A DNA stretch of 64,000 bases from assembly GCA_021741155.1 (NCBI GenBank), contig JAIOYP010000009.1:39792-103791 (forward strand), given 5' to 3'. Origin of the DNA: Flavobacteriales bacterium. Its GTDB lineage: Bacteria > Bacteroidota > Bacteroidia > UBA10329. The position numbers and the translations under genes were made by a program. The notes beneath the pieces are model-generated. The model was not told where the DNA came from. It searched no databases and worked only from the letters and a program-made list of their open reading frames with translations. Shown here piece after piece: positions 34,922-43,963 of this stretch; the stretch's first letter is position 1; each line of letters starts with the position of its first letter.

Positions 34922-35869
34922 ATGTTGAGTAGAAGGCACTTACGTGTAAAAGTAATGCAGGCGTTATTCGCCTATGAGCGTTCGGGCGCAGAATTGGCAG
35001 TAGGGGAGAAGCTTCTCAACCAAAGTCTCAACCGAATCTACGATCTCTACATTCATCAACTCTCGCTCTTGGTTGAGATTCATTCGTTTGCCAAACAGCA
35101 AATTGAAGATGGCAAAACCAAACGGATGCCAACCGAGGAAGACCTCAACCCGAATCTTCGTTTTATCGAAAACCGTGTGTTGGTTCAGTTAGAAAATCAT
35201 CCACAGTTGAGCGTGCACATTTCTGCTCGGAAAATTAATTGGGTTGAACATATTGAGTTGATTCGCAGAATATTCACTGCGTTCAAGGAGTCTCCAGAGT
35301 ATCAAGAATACATGAGTGCAGAAGCTCCTACCTACAAGGACGAGCGCAGAATCATCTACAAACTGTATGAAGATTACATCTTAGCCAACGAGCATCTTCA
35401 AAGTATTTTCGAAGAGAAAAGTATGCTGTGGATGAATGATTTTGAGCAGGTTAGCGAAATGGTGGTTCGTACTATCTCTGATTTTAAGAAAGATGTCGAT
35501 TTTGGTGGCCCGCTTCCAGCCATGTATAAGGATGAGGAAGAAGACAAGGCGTTTGTAAGAGATTTATTTAGAAAAACAGCAACCAACAACTTGGTCTATC
35601 AGGGTATGATAGAAGAGAAGTTGGTGAATTGGGATTTGGATCGAATTGCATCCACCGATATTCTACTAATGAAAATGGCTGTGAGCGAGTTCATTAATAT
35701 CAGTTCCATTCCAACCAAGGTAACGATGAATGAGTACATCGAAATATCGAAGGAATACAGCACGCCAAAGAGCAAGGTATTTATCAACGGTATTCTCGAT
35801 AAGTTACTTTTTGACTTAAAAGAACAGGGAAAGATTAAGAAAATGGGTAAAGGTTTAATTGGAAACTGA
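34922..35869 (+). CDS. nusB: Transcription antitermination factor NusB (long form)
   Basis: 315 residues from ATG 34922; an in-frame TTG lies 6 bases before. The N-terminus 'MLSRRHLRVKVMQALFAYERSG' is NusB-like, and the canonical RNA-binding helical bundle occupies the C-terminal half ('LFRKTATNNLVYQGMIEEKLVNWDLDRIASTDILLMKMAVSEFINISSIPTKVTMNEYIEISKEYSTPKSKVFINGILDKL'). The family in Bacteroidota is about twice the E. coli length because of an extra helical region in the middle. It joins the rRNA antitermination complex with NusE (S10). It begins the rightward housekeeping cluster. Confidence 0.93.
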   Translation: MLSRRHLRVKVMQALFAYERSGAELAVGEKLLNQSLNRIYDLYIHQLSLLVEIHSFAKQQIEDGKTKRMPTEEDLNPNLRFIENRVLVQLENHPQLSVHISARKINWVEHIELIRRIFTAFKESPEYQEYMSAEAPTYKDERRIIYKLYEDYILANEHLQSIFEEKSMLWMNDFEQVSEMVVRTISDFKKDVDFGGPLPAMYKDEEEDKAFVRDLFRKTATNNLVYQGMIEEKLVNWDLDRIASTDILLMKMAVSEFINISSIPTKVTMNEYIEISKEYSTPKSKVFINGILDKLLFDLKEQGKIKKMGKGLIGN

Positions 35870-35912
35870 AACGAGTAAAAGAAGGAAACGGATTAACCTT
35901 TTTTAGCACAAT

Positions 35913-35939
35913 TTGTATGCCTTTTGATTGCTAATTTTG
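35913..35939 (+). promoter_or_regulatory. Promoter upstream of the DUF1573 gene
   Basis: TTG (35913-35915), 16 bases, TAATTTTG (35932-35939) resembles the Bacteroidota -33/-7 promoter with a slightly short spacer. It would give an mRNA with a leader of about 35 nt for the lipoprotein gene, independent of nusB. Confidence 0.45.
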
Positions 35940-35977
35940 ACAATCCAAAAGAAGTTTAACATCAACATCAATTTAGA

Positions 35978-36454
35978 ATGAAAAAAATTGCATTTGTACT
36001 TGTCGGAGCACTGGCTTTTTACGGCTGTGGTGGAGAAAAAGCCGCTGAAGGTGAGGCTACTGTTGACACAGAAGTGGTAAACAATCCAGCTACTGCCGAA
36101 AGCGGAGAAGTAGTTGTTGACCCAAGTCAAGCACCAGTATTTACCTTTGAAAAGGAAGAACACGATTTCGGTAAAATCGTTCAGGGAGAAAAAGTTGCCT
36201 ATTCATTTAAATTCAAGAACACGGGAAAAGGAGACTTGATTATTACAGATGCCAAAGGAAGCTGCGGATGTACTGTTCCTTCATGGCCAGAAGCACCGAT
36301 TCCTCCTGGAGGCGAAGGCGTTATTGATGTGGTGTTCAATAGCGATGGCAAATCAGGTCAGCAGAACAAGAAAGTAACGCTTGTTGCCAATACAGTTCCG
36401 AACACAAAGGTTCTTGCCATCAACGGAATGGTAGAAGTTCCTGTGGCAAAATAA
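35978..36454 (+). CDS. DUF1573 lipoprotein
   Basis: 158 residues. Signal 'MKKIAFVLVGALAFYGCGG' with lipobox cysteine, a Glu/Val/Ala-rich linker, and a DUF1573 domain: 'FTFEKEEHDFGKIVQGEKVAYSFKFKNTGKGDLIITDAKGSCGCTVPSWPEAPIPPGGEGVI'. The 'SCGCTVP' and 'HDFGKI' are family-typical; the fold is an ASH/immunoglobulin-like sandwich. Function is unknown. Gene order nusB-DUF1573-yajC is commonly conserved in Bacteroidota. A canonical terminator lies directly after, so it can be expressed alone. Confidence 0.9.
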   Translation: MKKIAFVLVGALAFYGCGGEKAAEGEATVDTEVVNNPATAESGEVVVDPSQAPVFTFEKEEHDFGKIVQGEKVAYSFKFKNTGKGDLIITDAKGSCGCTVPSWPEAPIPPGGEGVIDVVFNSDGKSGQQNKKVTLVANTVPNTKVLAINGMVEVPVAK

Positions 36455-36469
36455 GCAGTTTTATGCAAT

Positions 36470-36509
36470 TGGATTCTTTGGCATATTGAGCCAAAGAATC
36501 CATTTTTTT
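36470..36509 (+). terminator. Rho-independent terminator
   Basis: Stem arms 36470-36482 (TGGATTCTTTGGC) and 36490-36502 pair perfectly with a 7-nt loop, followed by a run of seven T (36503-36509) and then ATTTTTT. It ends the DUF1573 transcript, 16 bases after its stop. Confidence 0.93.
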
Positions 36510-36541
36510 ATTTTTTGATTACCCAATAACCCAAATATAAA

Positions 36542-36835
36542 ATGCAAGAATTACTAGGCGAGGGCGGTTCAACCATCCTCATGTTCGTACTTATGTTCGT
36601 GGTATTTTACCTGTTCATGATTCGTCCACAGATGAAAAAAACCAAGGAGGAAAAGAAGTTTCGCGAGGAGTTGAAAAAAGGAGATAAGATTGTGACCATC
36701 GGTGGTATTCACGCAAAAATTGCGGAGGTGAAAGAAACCACATTGATGATTGATACTGGCGAAGGACAGCGTCTTAAAATTGAAAAGTCTGCAGTTTCTA
36801 AGGATAACTCGGCAGGTCTGAATCAGGCCAATTGA
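36542..36835 (+). CDS. yajC: Preprotein translocase subunit YajC
   Basis: 97 residues, the usual size. One N-terminal membrane helix '[19 protein letters not shown]' followed by '[43 protein letters not shown]', the YajC core. It associates with SecDF in the inner membrane and supports Sec export. Next gene follows after 20 bases and the four genes yajC, ybbR-like, coaE and nnr probably form one transcript. Confidence 0.95.
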   Translation: MQELLGEGGSTILMFVLMFVVFYLFMIRPQMKKTKEEKKFREELKKGDKIVTIGGIHAKIAEVKETTLMIDTGEGQRLKIEKSAVSKDNSAGLNQAN

Positions 36836-36855
36836 TCTTTTTCTAATTTGGTCGC

Positions 36856-37848
36856 ATGTCCAATTCGGTAGCGACCAGAATACTTGATTATATACAGCCA
36901 AGGCTCAATAGACGTTCTGTTGCGTTTCTGCTGTGTCTACTACTTTCAGGTCTTTTTTGGGTTCTTACATCCTTGTCTAAGGAGTATGTGGATGAGGTCA
37001 AGATTCCTATTTCGTATCAAAACCTTCCCGATGATTTGCTAATTGCTAACCAGCCCACAGCAGTGGTAAAGGCGAAAGTGAAAGGCTTTGGTTTCGACCT
37101 CTTGTGGTATTGGTTGCAGTTTGAGAAGTTGGAAATTCCCGTGAAAGCCGACCCTGCAGAATTGCCAAGCATTCGCAAAAAGGGAAAGGAATATCATTAC
37201 ATCTTGACGCGCGATAAATATGGTCGAATGGAAAGTATTGAAAATGAACAACTGGAGATTTTGAGCATTTCTCCTGATACGCTTTTTCTAAAATTCACAC
37301 CAAAATTCACCAAACTGGTTCCAGTTAAGTTGAATGCTGATATCTCTTTCGCCAAACAGTTCGGGATGGTTTCTGATGCTGTACTTGTTCCAGACTCTAT
37401 CTTATTAATTGGCCCAAAGAAGGATATCGATACCATCTCTTTTGTGCTTACTGAAACACAATCTTGGTTGGGTTTGAACGAAAGCGTAACGACTGAAGTG
37501 GCACTGAAGAAGTTTTCGGCACTTTCCTTCGTTAGGTTTAGTCAAACCAACGTTCAGGTAGAATTAAACGTGGTTGAATTCACGGAAGGAAGCGTGATGG
37601 TTCCAATACGGGTTGAAGCTGATCGACCTGAAATGGTCAAAGTTTTTCCGAGTGAAGTGGAAGTAAAATATCAAGTGCCATTAAGTAGTTATGATAATGT
37701 GAATGCAGATCAATTTCTGGCAACCGTGATTCTTAATACAAAGAGTTTAGGTAGCGCCAGTTTGCCTGTAACTCTCGAAAGAAAACCAGCGGAAGTAAAT
37801 CAGATTCGTATCATTCCACCTCAAGTTGAATTCATCATTCAGAAATGA
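36856..37848 (+). CDS. YbbR-like (CdaR-type) domain protein
   Basis: 330 residues. A short cytosolic part, one membrane helix ('SVAFLLCLLLSGLFWVLTSL') and then tandem YbbR-type beta domains: 'VDEVKIPISYQNLPDDLLI' at about 43-61, 'KLVPVKLNADISFAKQFGMVSDAVLVPDSILLIGPKKDID' at about 153-192, and a third near 245-325. In Firmicutes such proteins regulate the diadenylate cyclase CdaA; here no cyclase is next to it, so the function is not settled. It overlaps coaE by 4 bases (ATGA). Confidence 0.85.
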   Translation: MSNSVATRILDYIQPRLNRRSVAFLLCLLLSGLFWVLTSLSKEYVDEVKIPISYQNLPDDLLIANQPTAVVKAKVKGFGFDLLWYWLQFEKLEIPVKADPAELPSIRKKGKEYHYILTRDKYGRMESIENEQLEILSISPDTLFLKFTPKFTKLVPVKLNADISFAKQFGMVSDAVLVPDSILLIGPKKDIDTISFVLTETQSWLGLNESVTTEVALKKFSALSFVRFSQTNVQVELNVVEFTEGSVMVPIRVEADRPEMVKVFPSEVEVKYQVPLSSYDNVNADQFLATVILNTKSLGSASLPVTLERKPAEVNQIRIIPPQVEFIIQK

Positions 37849-38429
37849 AAGTCATCGGCATCACAGGCGGAATCGGAAGTGGAAAAACCACTACATGTGA
37901 GATTTTTCAGGAGCTGGGTGTGCCTGTCTATTACGCTGATTTGCGCGCACGTGAACTGATGACCTCAAACGCTGAATTGAAAAGCAAGATTATTCAATCA
38001 TTTGGAAGCCAAGCCTATGATGGTGGCAGATTGAATCGTCCTTACCTCGCGCAGCAGGTTTTTAATTCAGAAGAGAAACTATCTGTACTTAATGGACTGG
38101 TTCATCCCGCAGTTGCCAACGATTTTGAGAACTGGTTAGAGGAACAGAAAGAAGAAAAGTATGTTTTGAAGGAGGCGGCTATACTTTTTGAAAGTGGGGC
38201 GTATCAAGATGTCGACATCACCGTTTTGGTTATTGCGCCTGAGAGTTTGAGGCTAGAAAGAGTGATGGAGCGAGACGGATCCTCCAAGGAAGATGTGCTA
38301 AAACGTATGAAAAATCAATGGACGCAAGAGCGTAAGGTGAAACTGGCAGATCACATCATTACCAATGACGGAACGCAACTGCTGATTCCTCAAGTGTTGG
38401 AATTACACCATAGATTTTCAGACAAATGA
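37845..38429 (+). CDS. coaE: Dephospho-CoA kinase
   Basis: 194 residues. P-loop 'MKVIGITGGIGSGKTTTCEIF' at the N-terminus, 'VPVYYADLRARELM' (D-x-x-R/A-R), 'RPYLAQQVFNSEEKLSVLNGLVHPAV' and 'DVDITVLVIAPESLRLERVMERDGSSKEDVLKRMKNQW' match CoaE. It phosphorylates the ribose 3'-OH of dephospho-CoA, the last step to CoA. Both ends overlap neighbours by 4 bases, a tight operon. Confidence 0.96.
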   Translation: MKVIGITGGIGSGKTTTCEIFQELGVPVYYADLRARELMTSNAELKSKIIQSFGSQAYDGGRLNRPYLAQQVFNSEEKLSVLNGLVHPAVANDFENWLEEQKEEKYVLKEAAILFESGAYQDVDITVLVIAPESLRLERVMERDGSSKEDVLKRMKNQWTQERKVKLADHIITNDGTQLLIPQVLELHHRFSDK

Positions 38430-39940
38430 AGATTCTAACGGCAGAGCAGATTCGCGAGTTGGACAAATTCACGATTGAGAACGAACCAGTTTCATCATTC
38501 GAACTGATGGAACGTGCTGCGGAGGCTTGCTACGACCTGCTTCCGTTTGAAGAATTCTTTTGGTTTGGCCCTACGGTTTATGTGTGCGGAAAAGGAAACA
38601 ACGGAGGAGACGGTTTGGCAATGGCTCGACTGCAATCTGAGGAAGACCCGAACGTGATTGTGGTAATTATTGAACATGCCAAAGAGGGAAGTCCAGATTT
38701 TGCGCACAACCTTTATTTACTGGAAGAAGAAGAGAAAGTCGCCATTTTTCGTATTAAAAAGATTGCAGACTTTCCAAAGTTTGAATCGAAAGCACTTATT
38801 GTGGATGCCATCCTTGGAACAGGTCTTTCGCGCCCTTTGGAAGGATTGCTGGCAGATGTTGTCATGCATCTGAATACACTCGAAAACCAGATTGTAAGTG
38901 TGGATATGCCAACAGGACTATTTGCAGATGATAATTCTGGAAATAACATGGAGACGGTTATACGCGCCCGTCAAACAAATACGTTCCATTGCCCAAAAAT
39001 GAGCCTGCTTATGCCCGATACTGGCGTTTACGCTGGTAACCTGAATGTGTTGGACATTGGTTTGATGGATAAGGAAATGAATCCGTCAGGCATCTACGAA
39101 TATGTTCAGGTGGAGGAACTTCGCAAATTGTATCGAAATCGGCCTAAGTTTTCTCACAAAGGCACCTACGGTCATGCACTATTAATCGCAGGCTCAAAGG
39201 GTAAAATGGGCTCGACTCAATTGGCGGCCTTGGCTTGCTTGAAAAGTGGTGCAGGATTAGTTACGGCTCACGTGCCTAGTTGTGGGTTAGATATTATGCA
39301 AATAGGAGTGAAGGAGGCGATGTGTTCGGTTGATTCTAATAGTGATTTCGTTATTGATTTGCCGAATCTCAAGCCCTTTAATGCAATCGGTATCGGCCCT
39401 GGAATTGGGGTGGAAAAGGACACGGCAAACGTGCTCAAACGACTGATTCAAGACGCAGATGCCCGATTGGTTCTAGATGCTGATGCGCTAAATATCTTGG
39501 GAGAAAACAAAACGTGGCTTTCCTTCATTCCGAAGGGAACTATACTCACGCCTCACCCAAAGGAGTTTGAACGGATGGCTGGTAAATGGGAGACATCGTT
39601 GGAGCGTCTACAAATGCAGATTGATTTCTCTAAAAAGTATGGTGTTGTGGTGGTGTTAAAAGGAGCGCATACTTCCACCACTATTCCTTCGGGTCAGGTG
39701 TTTTTCAATTCAACAGGAAACGCTGGCATGGCAACAGCAGGAAGCGGAGATGTTCTGACTGGAATTATTCTAGGGTTGTTGGCACAGGGTTATTCTCCCG
39801 AAGTTGCAGCGGTCATGGGTGTTTTTATCCATGGCGAAGCAGGAGATTATTACATTCTCGAAAACGCCAAAGAGTCACTGATTGCCAGTGATATTCTCGA
39901 AAATATTGGGAGGGCTTTTGCCGAATTGGCGCCTATCTAA
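38426..39940 (+). CDS. nnr: Bifunctional NAD(P)H-hydrate epimerase/dehydratase
   Basis: 504 residues, a fusion of two repair enzymes. Residues about 1-220: YjeF_N-type epimerase ('VYVCGKGNNGGDGLAMARL', 'ALIVDAILGTGLSRPLEG', 'VSVDMPTGLFAD'). Residues about 230-500: ribokinase-like ADP/ATP-dependent dehydratase ('SHKGTYGHALLIAGSKGKMGSTQLAALACLKSGAGLVTAH', 'LVLDADALNILGENKTWL', 'TPHPKEFERMAG', 'GNAGMATAGSGDVLTGIILGLLAQGYSP'). Together they restore damaged NAD(P)HX. Starts within the coaE stop (ATGA). The last 8 bases overlap the convergent T9SS metalloprotease gene. Confidence 0.95.
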   Translation: MKILTAEQIRELDKFTIENEPVSSFELMERAAEACYDLLPFEEFFWFGPTVYVCGKGNNGGDGLAMARLQSEEDPNVIVVIIEHAKEGSPDFAHNLYLLEEEEKVAIFRIKKIADFPKFESKALIVDAILGTGLSRPLEGLLADVVMHLNTLENQIVSVDMPTGLFADDNSGNNMETVIRARQTNTFHCPKMSLLMPDTGVYAGNLNVLDIGLMDKEMNPSGIYEYVQVEELRKLYRNRPKFSHKGTYGHALLIAGSKGKMGSTQLAALACLKSGAGLVTAHVPSCGLDIMQIGVKEAMCSVDSNSDFVIDLPNLKPFNAIGIGPGIGVEKDTANVLKRLIQDADARLVLDADALNILGENKTWLSFIPKGTILTPHPKEFERMAGKWETSLERLQMQIDFSKKYGVVVVLKGAHTSTTIPSGQVFFNSTGNAGMATAGSGDVLTGIILGLLAQGYSPEVAAVMGVFIHGEAGDYYILENAKESLIASDILENIGRAFAELAPI

Positions 39941-41312
39941 TCACTAGCTTTTCATTGAAAAGCTCATCCTTCGAAGAACCCACAACGATATACATGCCAG
40001 GAGCAAGGTTGTTGCGAGGGTCAATAGCCGTAATCGGACCTGGACCTTGATTTAGAATGACCTTAGAATAGGATTGTTTTCCCATCATGTCATAAACAAT
40101 AACGAGTATTTCTGAACCCGCAATTTTGCTGATATCAATTCTGATTGGGTCTGATGTGTAAGCTGGATTTGGATAAAGGCCAGAGGTGATATTGATTGGC
40201 GCGCCTTCCGAGAAACCTTCCTCAATGGCAGTGGCAATGCTGTAATTTACCGTGTATCCTAAGACTTCCAGCACGCGGACTTCATCTTCATGAAGTAATT
40301 TGAAGGCATCACCTTTAGAGAGTGAAGGATGCATGACGTAGTGGCCATGATCAGAACGTCCATTGTCAAAGTGGTCTAAGCTGGATCCATTAAACGGATT
40401 TGGGGAGAATACGGGAGCAAATTGGCCAGTATAAAGCTCAAACCAAACTTGATTGTTGGTCAGTGTTCCATCATCGGGCGTTGCAACCAAGATGCCAGAG
40501 CCGCTTCCACTTTCTTCAAAAAGCACATCCTTATTGAAGTTGGTCAGATATTCGTCAAATGAGGTGTAAACATCTTCCGAAGCTGCCGACTCCCCTTTGT
40601 CATTAGAATAGCTACTGAATCCGAGTATATGTAGAATTTCGTGAAGTGCAATGGTGTAAAAATCATACTCCTGACTGCTTGGAGATGAGTTGATGTTGTA
40701 GTGATAGTTCAAATTTCCGTGGAAGTTGAATTGCAGATATCCGTCTGGGTAAGCATCGTAAGGGTCAGTTCCAGAAGCGATGTGCGCTTTGGTGAAAGGA
40801 TCGTTGAAGCCTTTTGAACCAAAATAATAGGACGCTGAGAACGCAAATGGATTGGAGGTTGGATTGCCAGAAAACGACTCTCTGATTTCAATATCCGCTT
40901 CACCATAATCCTCCAACATGGATGCGTAATAAGCAAAGGCAGCTTCTAAAGCTGCTCTTCTCTGCGCACCAAGCGTTGGATGGTCAAAGCCTTGTCCGTT
41001 TCCATTCACCTGATCCAAATACGTTAGGTTGAAAGTTGGGCCGACTCCGTCCCGAAGGTCACTTACATCAGGATTTCTACTTATGGTTGATGCCCAAGCA
41101 TTTTCGGCTCTTTCGCTTGCAGTCATTCTAAACACAGGATGTGCCATGATGGCATTTCCAATTGCATCGACTGGAATTTCAATCCCATCAATCGTTTCTA
41201 GGAAAACCGCTCCGTCTGAAGCATGAGGCTCATCAAATATCATATCCTGAGCAACCAAATTACTGGCATTCAGGGCAGAGATAAGAATGAAGAGTGCGAT
41301 TATTCGTAGCAT
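39933..41312 (-). CDS. Putative M8-like zinc metalloprotease with T9SS sorting domain
   Basis: 459 residues; signal peptide 'MLRIIALFILISALNASNLVAQ'. The zinc motif 'LHEILHILGFSS' (HEILH at 224-228) followed about 90 residues later by 'SLDHFDNG' (His314) and a Met-turn-like 'YVMHPS' (Met327) has the spacing logic of leishmanolysin-type metzincins (HExxHxxGF ... H ... M-x-P), not the compact HExxHxxGxxH. The C-terminus (about 375-459, 'SGLYPNPAYTSDPIRIDISK...NEKLVIR') is a type A sorting domain. It is therefore likely a surface or secreted endopeptidase. Peptidase activity is inferred from motifs. Confidence 0.82.
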   Translation of the reverse strand: MLRIIALFILISALNASNLVAQDMIFDEPHASDGAVFLETIDGIEIPVDAIGNAIMAHPVFRMTASERAENAWASTISRNPDVSDLRDGVGPTFNLTYLDQVNGNGQGFDHPTLGAQRRAALEAAFAYYASMLEDYGEADIEIRESFSGNPTSNPFAFSASYYFGSKGFNDPFTKAHIASGTDPYDAYPDGYLQFNFHGNLNYHYNINSSPSSQEYDFYTIALHEILHILGFSSYSNDKGESAASEDVYTSFDEYLTNFNKDVLFEESGSGSGILVATPDDGTLTNNQVWFELYTGQFAPVFSPNPFNGSSLDHFDNGRSDHGHYVMHPSLSKGDAFKLLHEDEVRVLEVLGYTVNYSIATAIEEGFSEGAPINITSGLYPNPAYTSDPIRIDISKIAGSEILVIVYDMMGKQSYSKVILNQGPGPITAIDPRNNLAPGMYIVVGSSKDELFNEKLVIR

Positions 41313-41427
41313 AATCCAGTTTATGTTGGGTTATACTTAGACTTTTAAGTTTTAGATACATATTTTAGACTGAATTTAGGACAATTCGGATGAATCGCCA
41401 AGAATGTAGGATGAATCGGTAAACGAC

Positions 41428-42048
41428 CTACGAAAGGTCTTCGATAGAGCCTTTTCCTGCACGGACGACTTCTACTTCACCATCTGAACAGTTGAGAACA
41501 GTAGATCCTTCGAAGCCTCCATAGCCTCCATCAATCACCATATCCACCAAATTTTCAAACTTCTCGTGAATGAGGGAAGGGTCGGTAATATACTCAACCA
41601 TATCATTTGCATCATGAACAGATGCAGTCATAATTGGATTACCAAGTTCGGCTACAATGGCTAGTGGAATGCTGTTGGCAGGAATCCTAATTCCAACCGT
41701 TCGTTTATTGCTTTGGAAAAGTTTTGGAACCTTATTGGTGGCATTTAAAATGAATGTGTAAGGGCCAGGCAACAATCGCTTCATCAACTTGAAAGTTGTG
41801 TTGTCAATCTGCGAACAGTAGTCAGTAATGTGACTCAAATCTGAACAGATGAACGAAAACTGTGCTTTATCTGGCTTGATATTCCTAATTTGACAGATGC
41901 GCTCAACAGCTTTTCGGTTGTTGATGTCGCATCCGATTCCGTAAACGGTATCAGTCGGATAGATGATGACTCCGCCTCGTTTCAGACAATCCACAACTTC
42001 CCGAATGGCTTTCGGGTTGGGATTTTCCTCGTAAATGCGGATTAGCAT
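41428..42048 (-). CDS. tsaC: Threonylcarbamoyl-AMP synthase
   Basis: 206 residues of the YrdC/Sua5 fold. 'GGVIIYPTDTVYGIGCDINNRKAVERI' is the family signature around residues 29-55, followed by 'RNIKPDKAQFSFICSDLSHI' (K-R-x-x...S-x-x-C substrate loop), 'LLPGPYTFILNATNKVPK' and 'VGIRIPANSIPLAIVAELGNPIMTASVH'. It makes threonylcarbamoyl-AMP from Thr, bicarbonate and ATP for the t6A modification of ANN-decoding tRNAs. It follows the transaldolase gene by 6 bases. Confidence 0.94.
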   Translation of the reverse strand: MLIRIYEENPNPKAIREVVDCLKRGGVIIYPTDTVYGIGCDINNRKAVERICQIRNIKPDKAQFSFICSDLSHITDYCSQIDNTTFKLMKRLLPGPYTFILNATNKVPKLFQSNKRTVGIRIPANSIPLAIVAELGNPIMTASVHDANDMVEYITDPSLIHEKFENLVDMVIDGGYGGFEGSTVLNCSDGEVEVVRAGKGSIEDLS

Positions 42049-42054
42049 TTCAGT

Positions 42055-42708
42055 CTATTTATTAGCTTCAAAATCGGCCAAGAACTTGGCAAGACCGATG
42101 TCGGTTAATGGATGATTCAATAGTCCGAGAATGGCGCTTAGTGGACAAGTAGCCACGTCAGCTCCTTCTTCTGCACATCTTACAATATGCATGGTGTGTC
42201 GGATGCTGGCTGCCAAAATTTGCGTATCAAACAGGTAATTGTCATAAATCAAACGAATCTGAGCAATCAACTCCATTCCATCTTGCGAGTTGTCGTCCAA
42301 TCTTCCTAGGAAAGGAGAAACGTAGGTTGCGCCAGCTTTAGCGGCCAAAAGTGCTTGCCCTGCGCTAAAAACCAACGTGCAATTCGTTCTAATTCCTTTA
42401 TCAGAAAAGTATTTGATGGCCTTGATGCCATCTTTAATCATTGGCACTTTTACCACAATTTGTGGGTGCAATTTTGCCAAAGCTTCACCTTCTTTCACCA
42501 TTCCAGCGAAATCGGTAGAAATCACTTCAGCGCTCACATCACCATCAACAATATTACAGATGTCGATGTAATGCTGCTTCACCCGCGCATCGCCATGGAT
42601 TCCTTCCTTCGCCATAAGCGATGGGTTAGTAGTCACGCCATCAAGTACACCTAAGTCTTGGGCTTCTTTTATTTGGGCAAGGTTTGCTGTGTCGATAAAG
42701 AATTTCAT
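42055..42708 (-). CDS. Transaldolase / fructose-6-phosphate aldolase (TalC/Fsa-type)
   Basis: 217 residues, the short TalC class. '[36 protein letters not shown]' is the N-terminal signature; the Schiff-base lysine is Lys87 in '[16 protein letters not shown]', followed by '[31 protein letters not shown]'. Such proteins act as transaldolase in the pentose phosphate pathway or as fructose-6-phosphate aldolase; sequence alone does not decide. It precedes tsaC in a two-gene leftward unit. Confidence 0.92.
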   Translation of the reverse strand: MKFFIDTANLAQIKEAQDLGVLDGVTTNPSLMAKEGIHGDARVKQHYIDICNIVDGDVSAEVISTDFAGMVKEGEALAKLHPQIVVKVPMIKDGIKAIKYFSDKGIRTNCTLVFSAGQALLAAKAGATYVSPFLGRLDDNSQDGMELIAQIRLIYDNYLFDTQILAASIRHTMHIVRCAEEGADVATCPLSAILGLLNHPLTDIGLAKFLADFEANK

Positions 42709-42790
42709 GTGCTGAATGTTTACAACAAAGGTGCTTAACGGCTAAGGCGAAGACAAGCCGATACAAGAAAAGAAATCAACACGTTTTACC

Positions 42791-42830
42791 AGAGAAGGGA
42801 CAAGGGGCGAGAGACAAGAGACAAGGTATT
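42791..42830. repeat. Low-complexity purine string (GAGACAAG type)
   Basis: A run of AGAGAAGGGACAAGGGGCGA then GAGACAAGAGACAAGG. The 14-mer GAGACAAGAGACAA (42811-42824) recurs exactly at 52901-52914. It lies between the transaldolase gene and the SRP RNA and belongs to a set of similar strings at 20751, 52881, 57362 and 58511. Confidence 0.6.
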
Positions 42831-42867
42831 CTAACTGCTGACTTCTTCACTTCTCGCTCTTGAGAAT

Positions 42868-42973
42868 AAAAAAAGGGGTAAGCGATCTATGTCGCACCGC
42901 TACAACCACCTACCCTTGCTGTATTCCTACCCTGGGGGATTTGGTGGGAGCTGGTCGCACAGGACTTACCCCA
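42868..42973 (-). ncRNA. ffs: Small signal recognition particle RNA (4.5S-type)
   Basis: On the minus strand GGGGTAAG (from 42972) pairs with CTTACCCC (ending 42875), enclosing about 98 nt that fold into one long hairpin. The SRP apical motif is present as CCAGGGTAGGAATACAGCAAG, i.e. the GGAA tetraloop flanked by the symmetric loop (CAGG...AGCA) that binds Ffh. A T7 tract follows the 3' arm (terminator). It is the RNA core of SRP, used with Ffh for membrane-protein targeting. A consensus promoter stands directly upstream. Confidence 0.92.
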
Positions 42974-42977
42974 GCCG

Positions 42978-43007
42978 CAAAGGTAGAAACCTTCTTTTCT
43001 GTCGCAA
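42978..43007 (-). promoter_or_regulatory. Promoter of the SRP RNA gene
   Basis: On the minus strand TTG (43007-43005), exactly 19 bases, then TACCTTTG (42985-42978) is a textbook Bacteroidota -33/-7 promoter. The predicted start about 5 bases on matches the first G of the RNA's closing helix. Confidence 0.85.
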
Positions 43008-43096
43008 CCTTAAAATACAGGTGATTTATAAAACAATTATTTGGTCAAATTAATTTAATATGATACTATTGTGATATCATAATAAATTAAATAATC

Positions 43097-43957
43097 ATGA
43101 AACAGGAAAAAACCATCAAACCAATGTCAGGATGGCTGATGTTGCCAATTTTATTACTTACTATCGGAGGTGTTATTGCTATGGTATTTATCAGTAATCA
43201 GCCTGCGTGGCTGGCTCTGAATCTTCCGCTTTTGTTTATGCTGGTTGGGTTTTTTATCGTCAATCCGAATCAGAGTATTGCCCTCATTCTCTTTGGAGAA
43301 TACCAAGGAACGGTGAAAGAGAATGGTTTTTTCTGGATAAATCCGTTTACGAAGCATGCTAAAATCTCGTTGCGAGCGCACAATTTTGATAACGAACCCA
43401 TCAAGGTGAACGACAAATTGGGAAATCCGATCATGATCGGTGCAGTTATCGTTTGGAGAGTGAAAGACACTTACAAAGCGGCCTTTGATGTGAATGATTA
43501 TCTAGAATTCGTTGGAATTCAAAGCGAAGCTGCGCTGAGAAATCTGGCTGGTCATTATCCTTATGATGATTTTCAGGACGATGACCAAGAAGCTGAAATT
43601 TCGTTGCGCGGTGGAGGAGAAGAGGTCAATGATAAATTAGAAGAGGCATTGGGCCATAGTTTGGGAATTGCCGGAATTGAAGTGCTGGAAGCTAGAATAA
43701 GCCATTTGGCCTATGCCAATGAGATTGCTGGAGCCATGCTTCAGCGTCAGCAGGCGACAGCGGTAGTAGCGGCTAGAAGAAAAATCGTAGAAGGTGCAGT
43801 GGGCATGGTCGAAATGGCCTTGGCTGAGTTGAGTAAGAAGGATATTGTTCACTTGGATGACGAGAAAAAGGCTGCCATGGTAAGTAATCTGATGGTGGTT
43901 CTGTGTTCCGACAAAAGCGCAAGTCCTGTGGTAAATACGGGCTCACTTTATAATTAA
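43097..43957 (+). CDS. SPFH-domain (stomatin/prohibitin-like) membrane protein
   Basis: 286 residues. Two N-terminal hydrophobic segments ('[21 protein letters not shown]', '[18 protein letters not shown]') precede an SPFH domain: '[27 protein letters not shown]', '[50 protein letters not shown]' and '[46 protein letters not shown]'. SPFH proteins form oligomeric rings that scaffold membrane domains and proteases. It heads a three-gene unit with the DUF4177-like and ribbon-helix-helix genes. Confidence 0.92.
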   Translation: MKQEKTIKPMSGWLMLPILLLTIGGVIAMVFISNQPAWLALNLPLLFMLVGFFIVNPNQSIALILFGEYQGTVKENGFFWINPFTKHAKISLRAHNFDNEPIKVNDKLGNPIMIGAVIVWRVKDTYKAAFDVNDYLEFVGIQSEAALRNLAGHYPYDDFQDDDQEAEISLRGGGEEVNDKLEEALGHSLGIAGIEVLEARISHLAYANEIAGAMLQRQQATAVVAARRKIVEGAVGMVEMALAELSKKDIVHLDDEKKAAMVSNLMVVLCSDKSASPVVNTGSLYN

Positions 43958-43963
43958 TTAACC

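Noticed and set aside
39933..39940. 8-base overlap of the 3' ends of nnr and the metalloprotease gene.
   Set aside because: Both stops are real; short convergent overlaps are ordinary.
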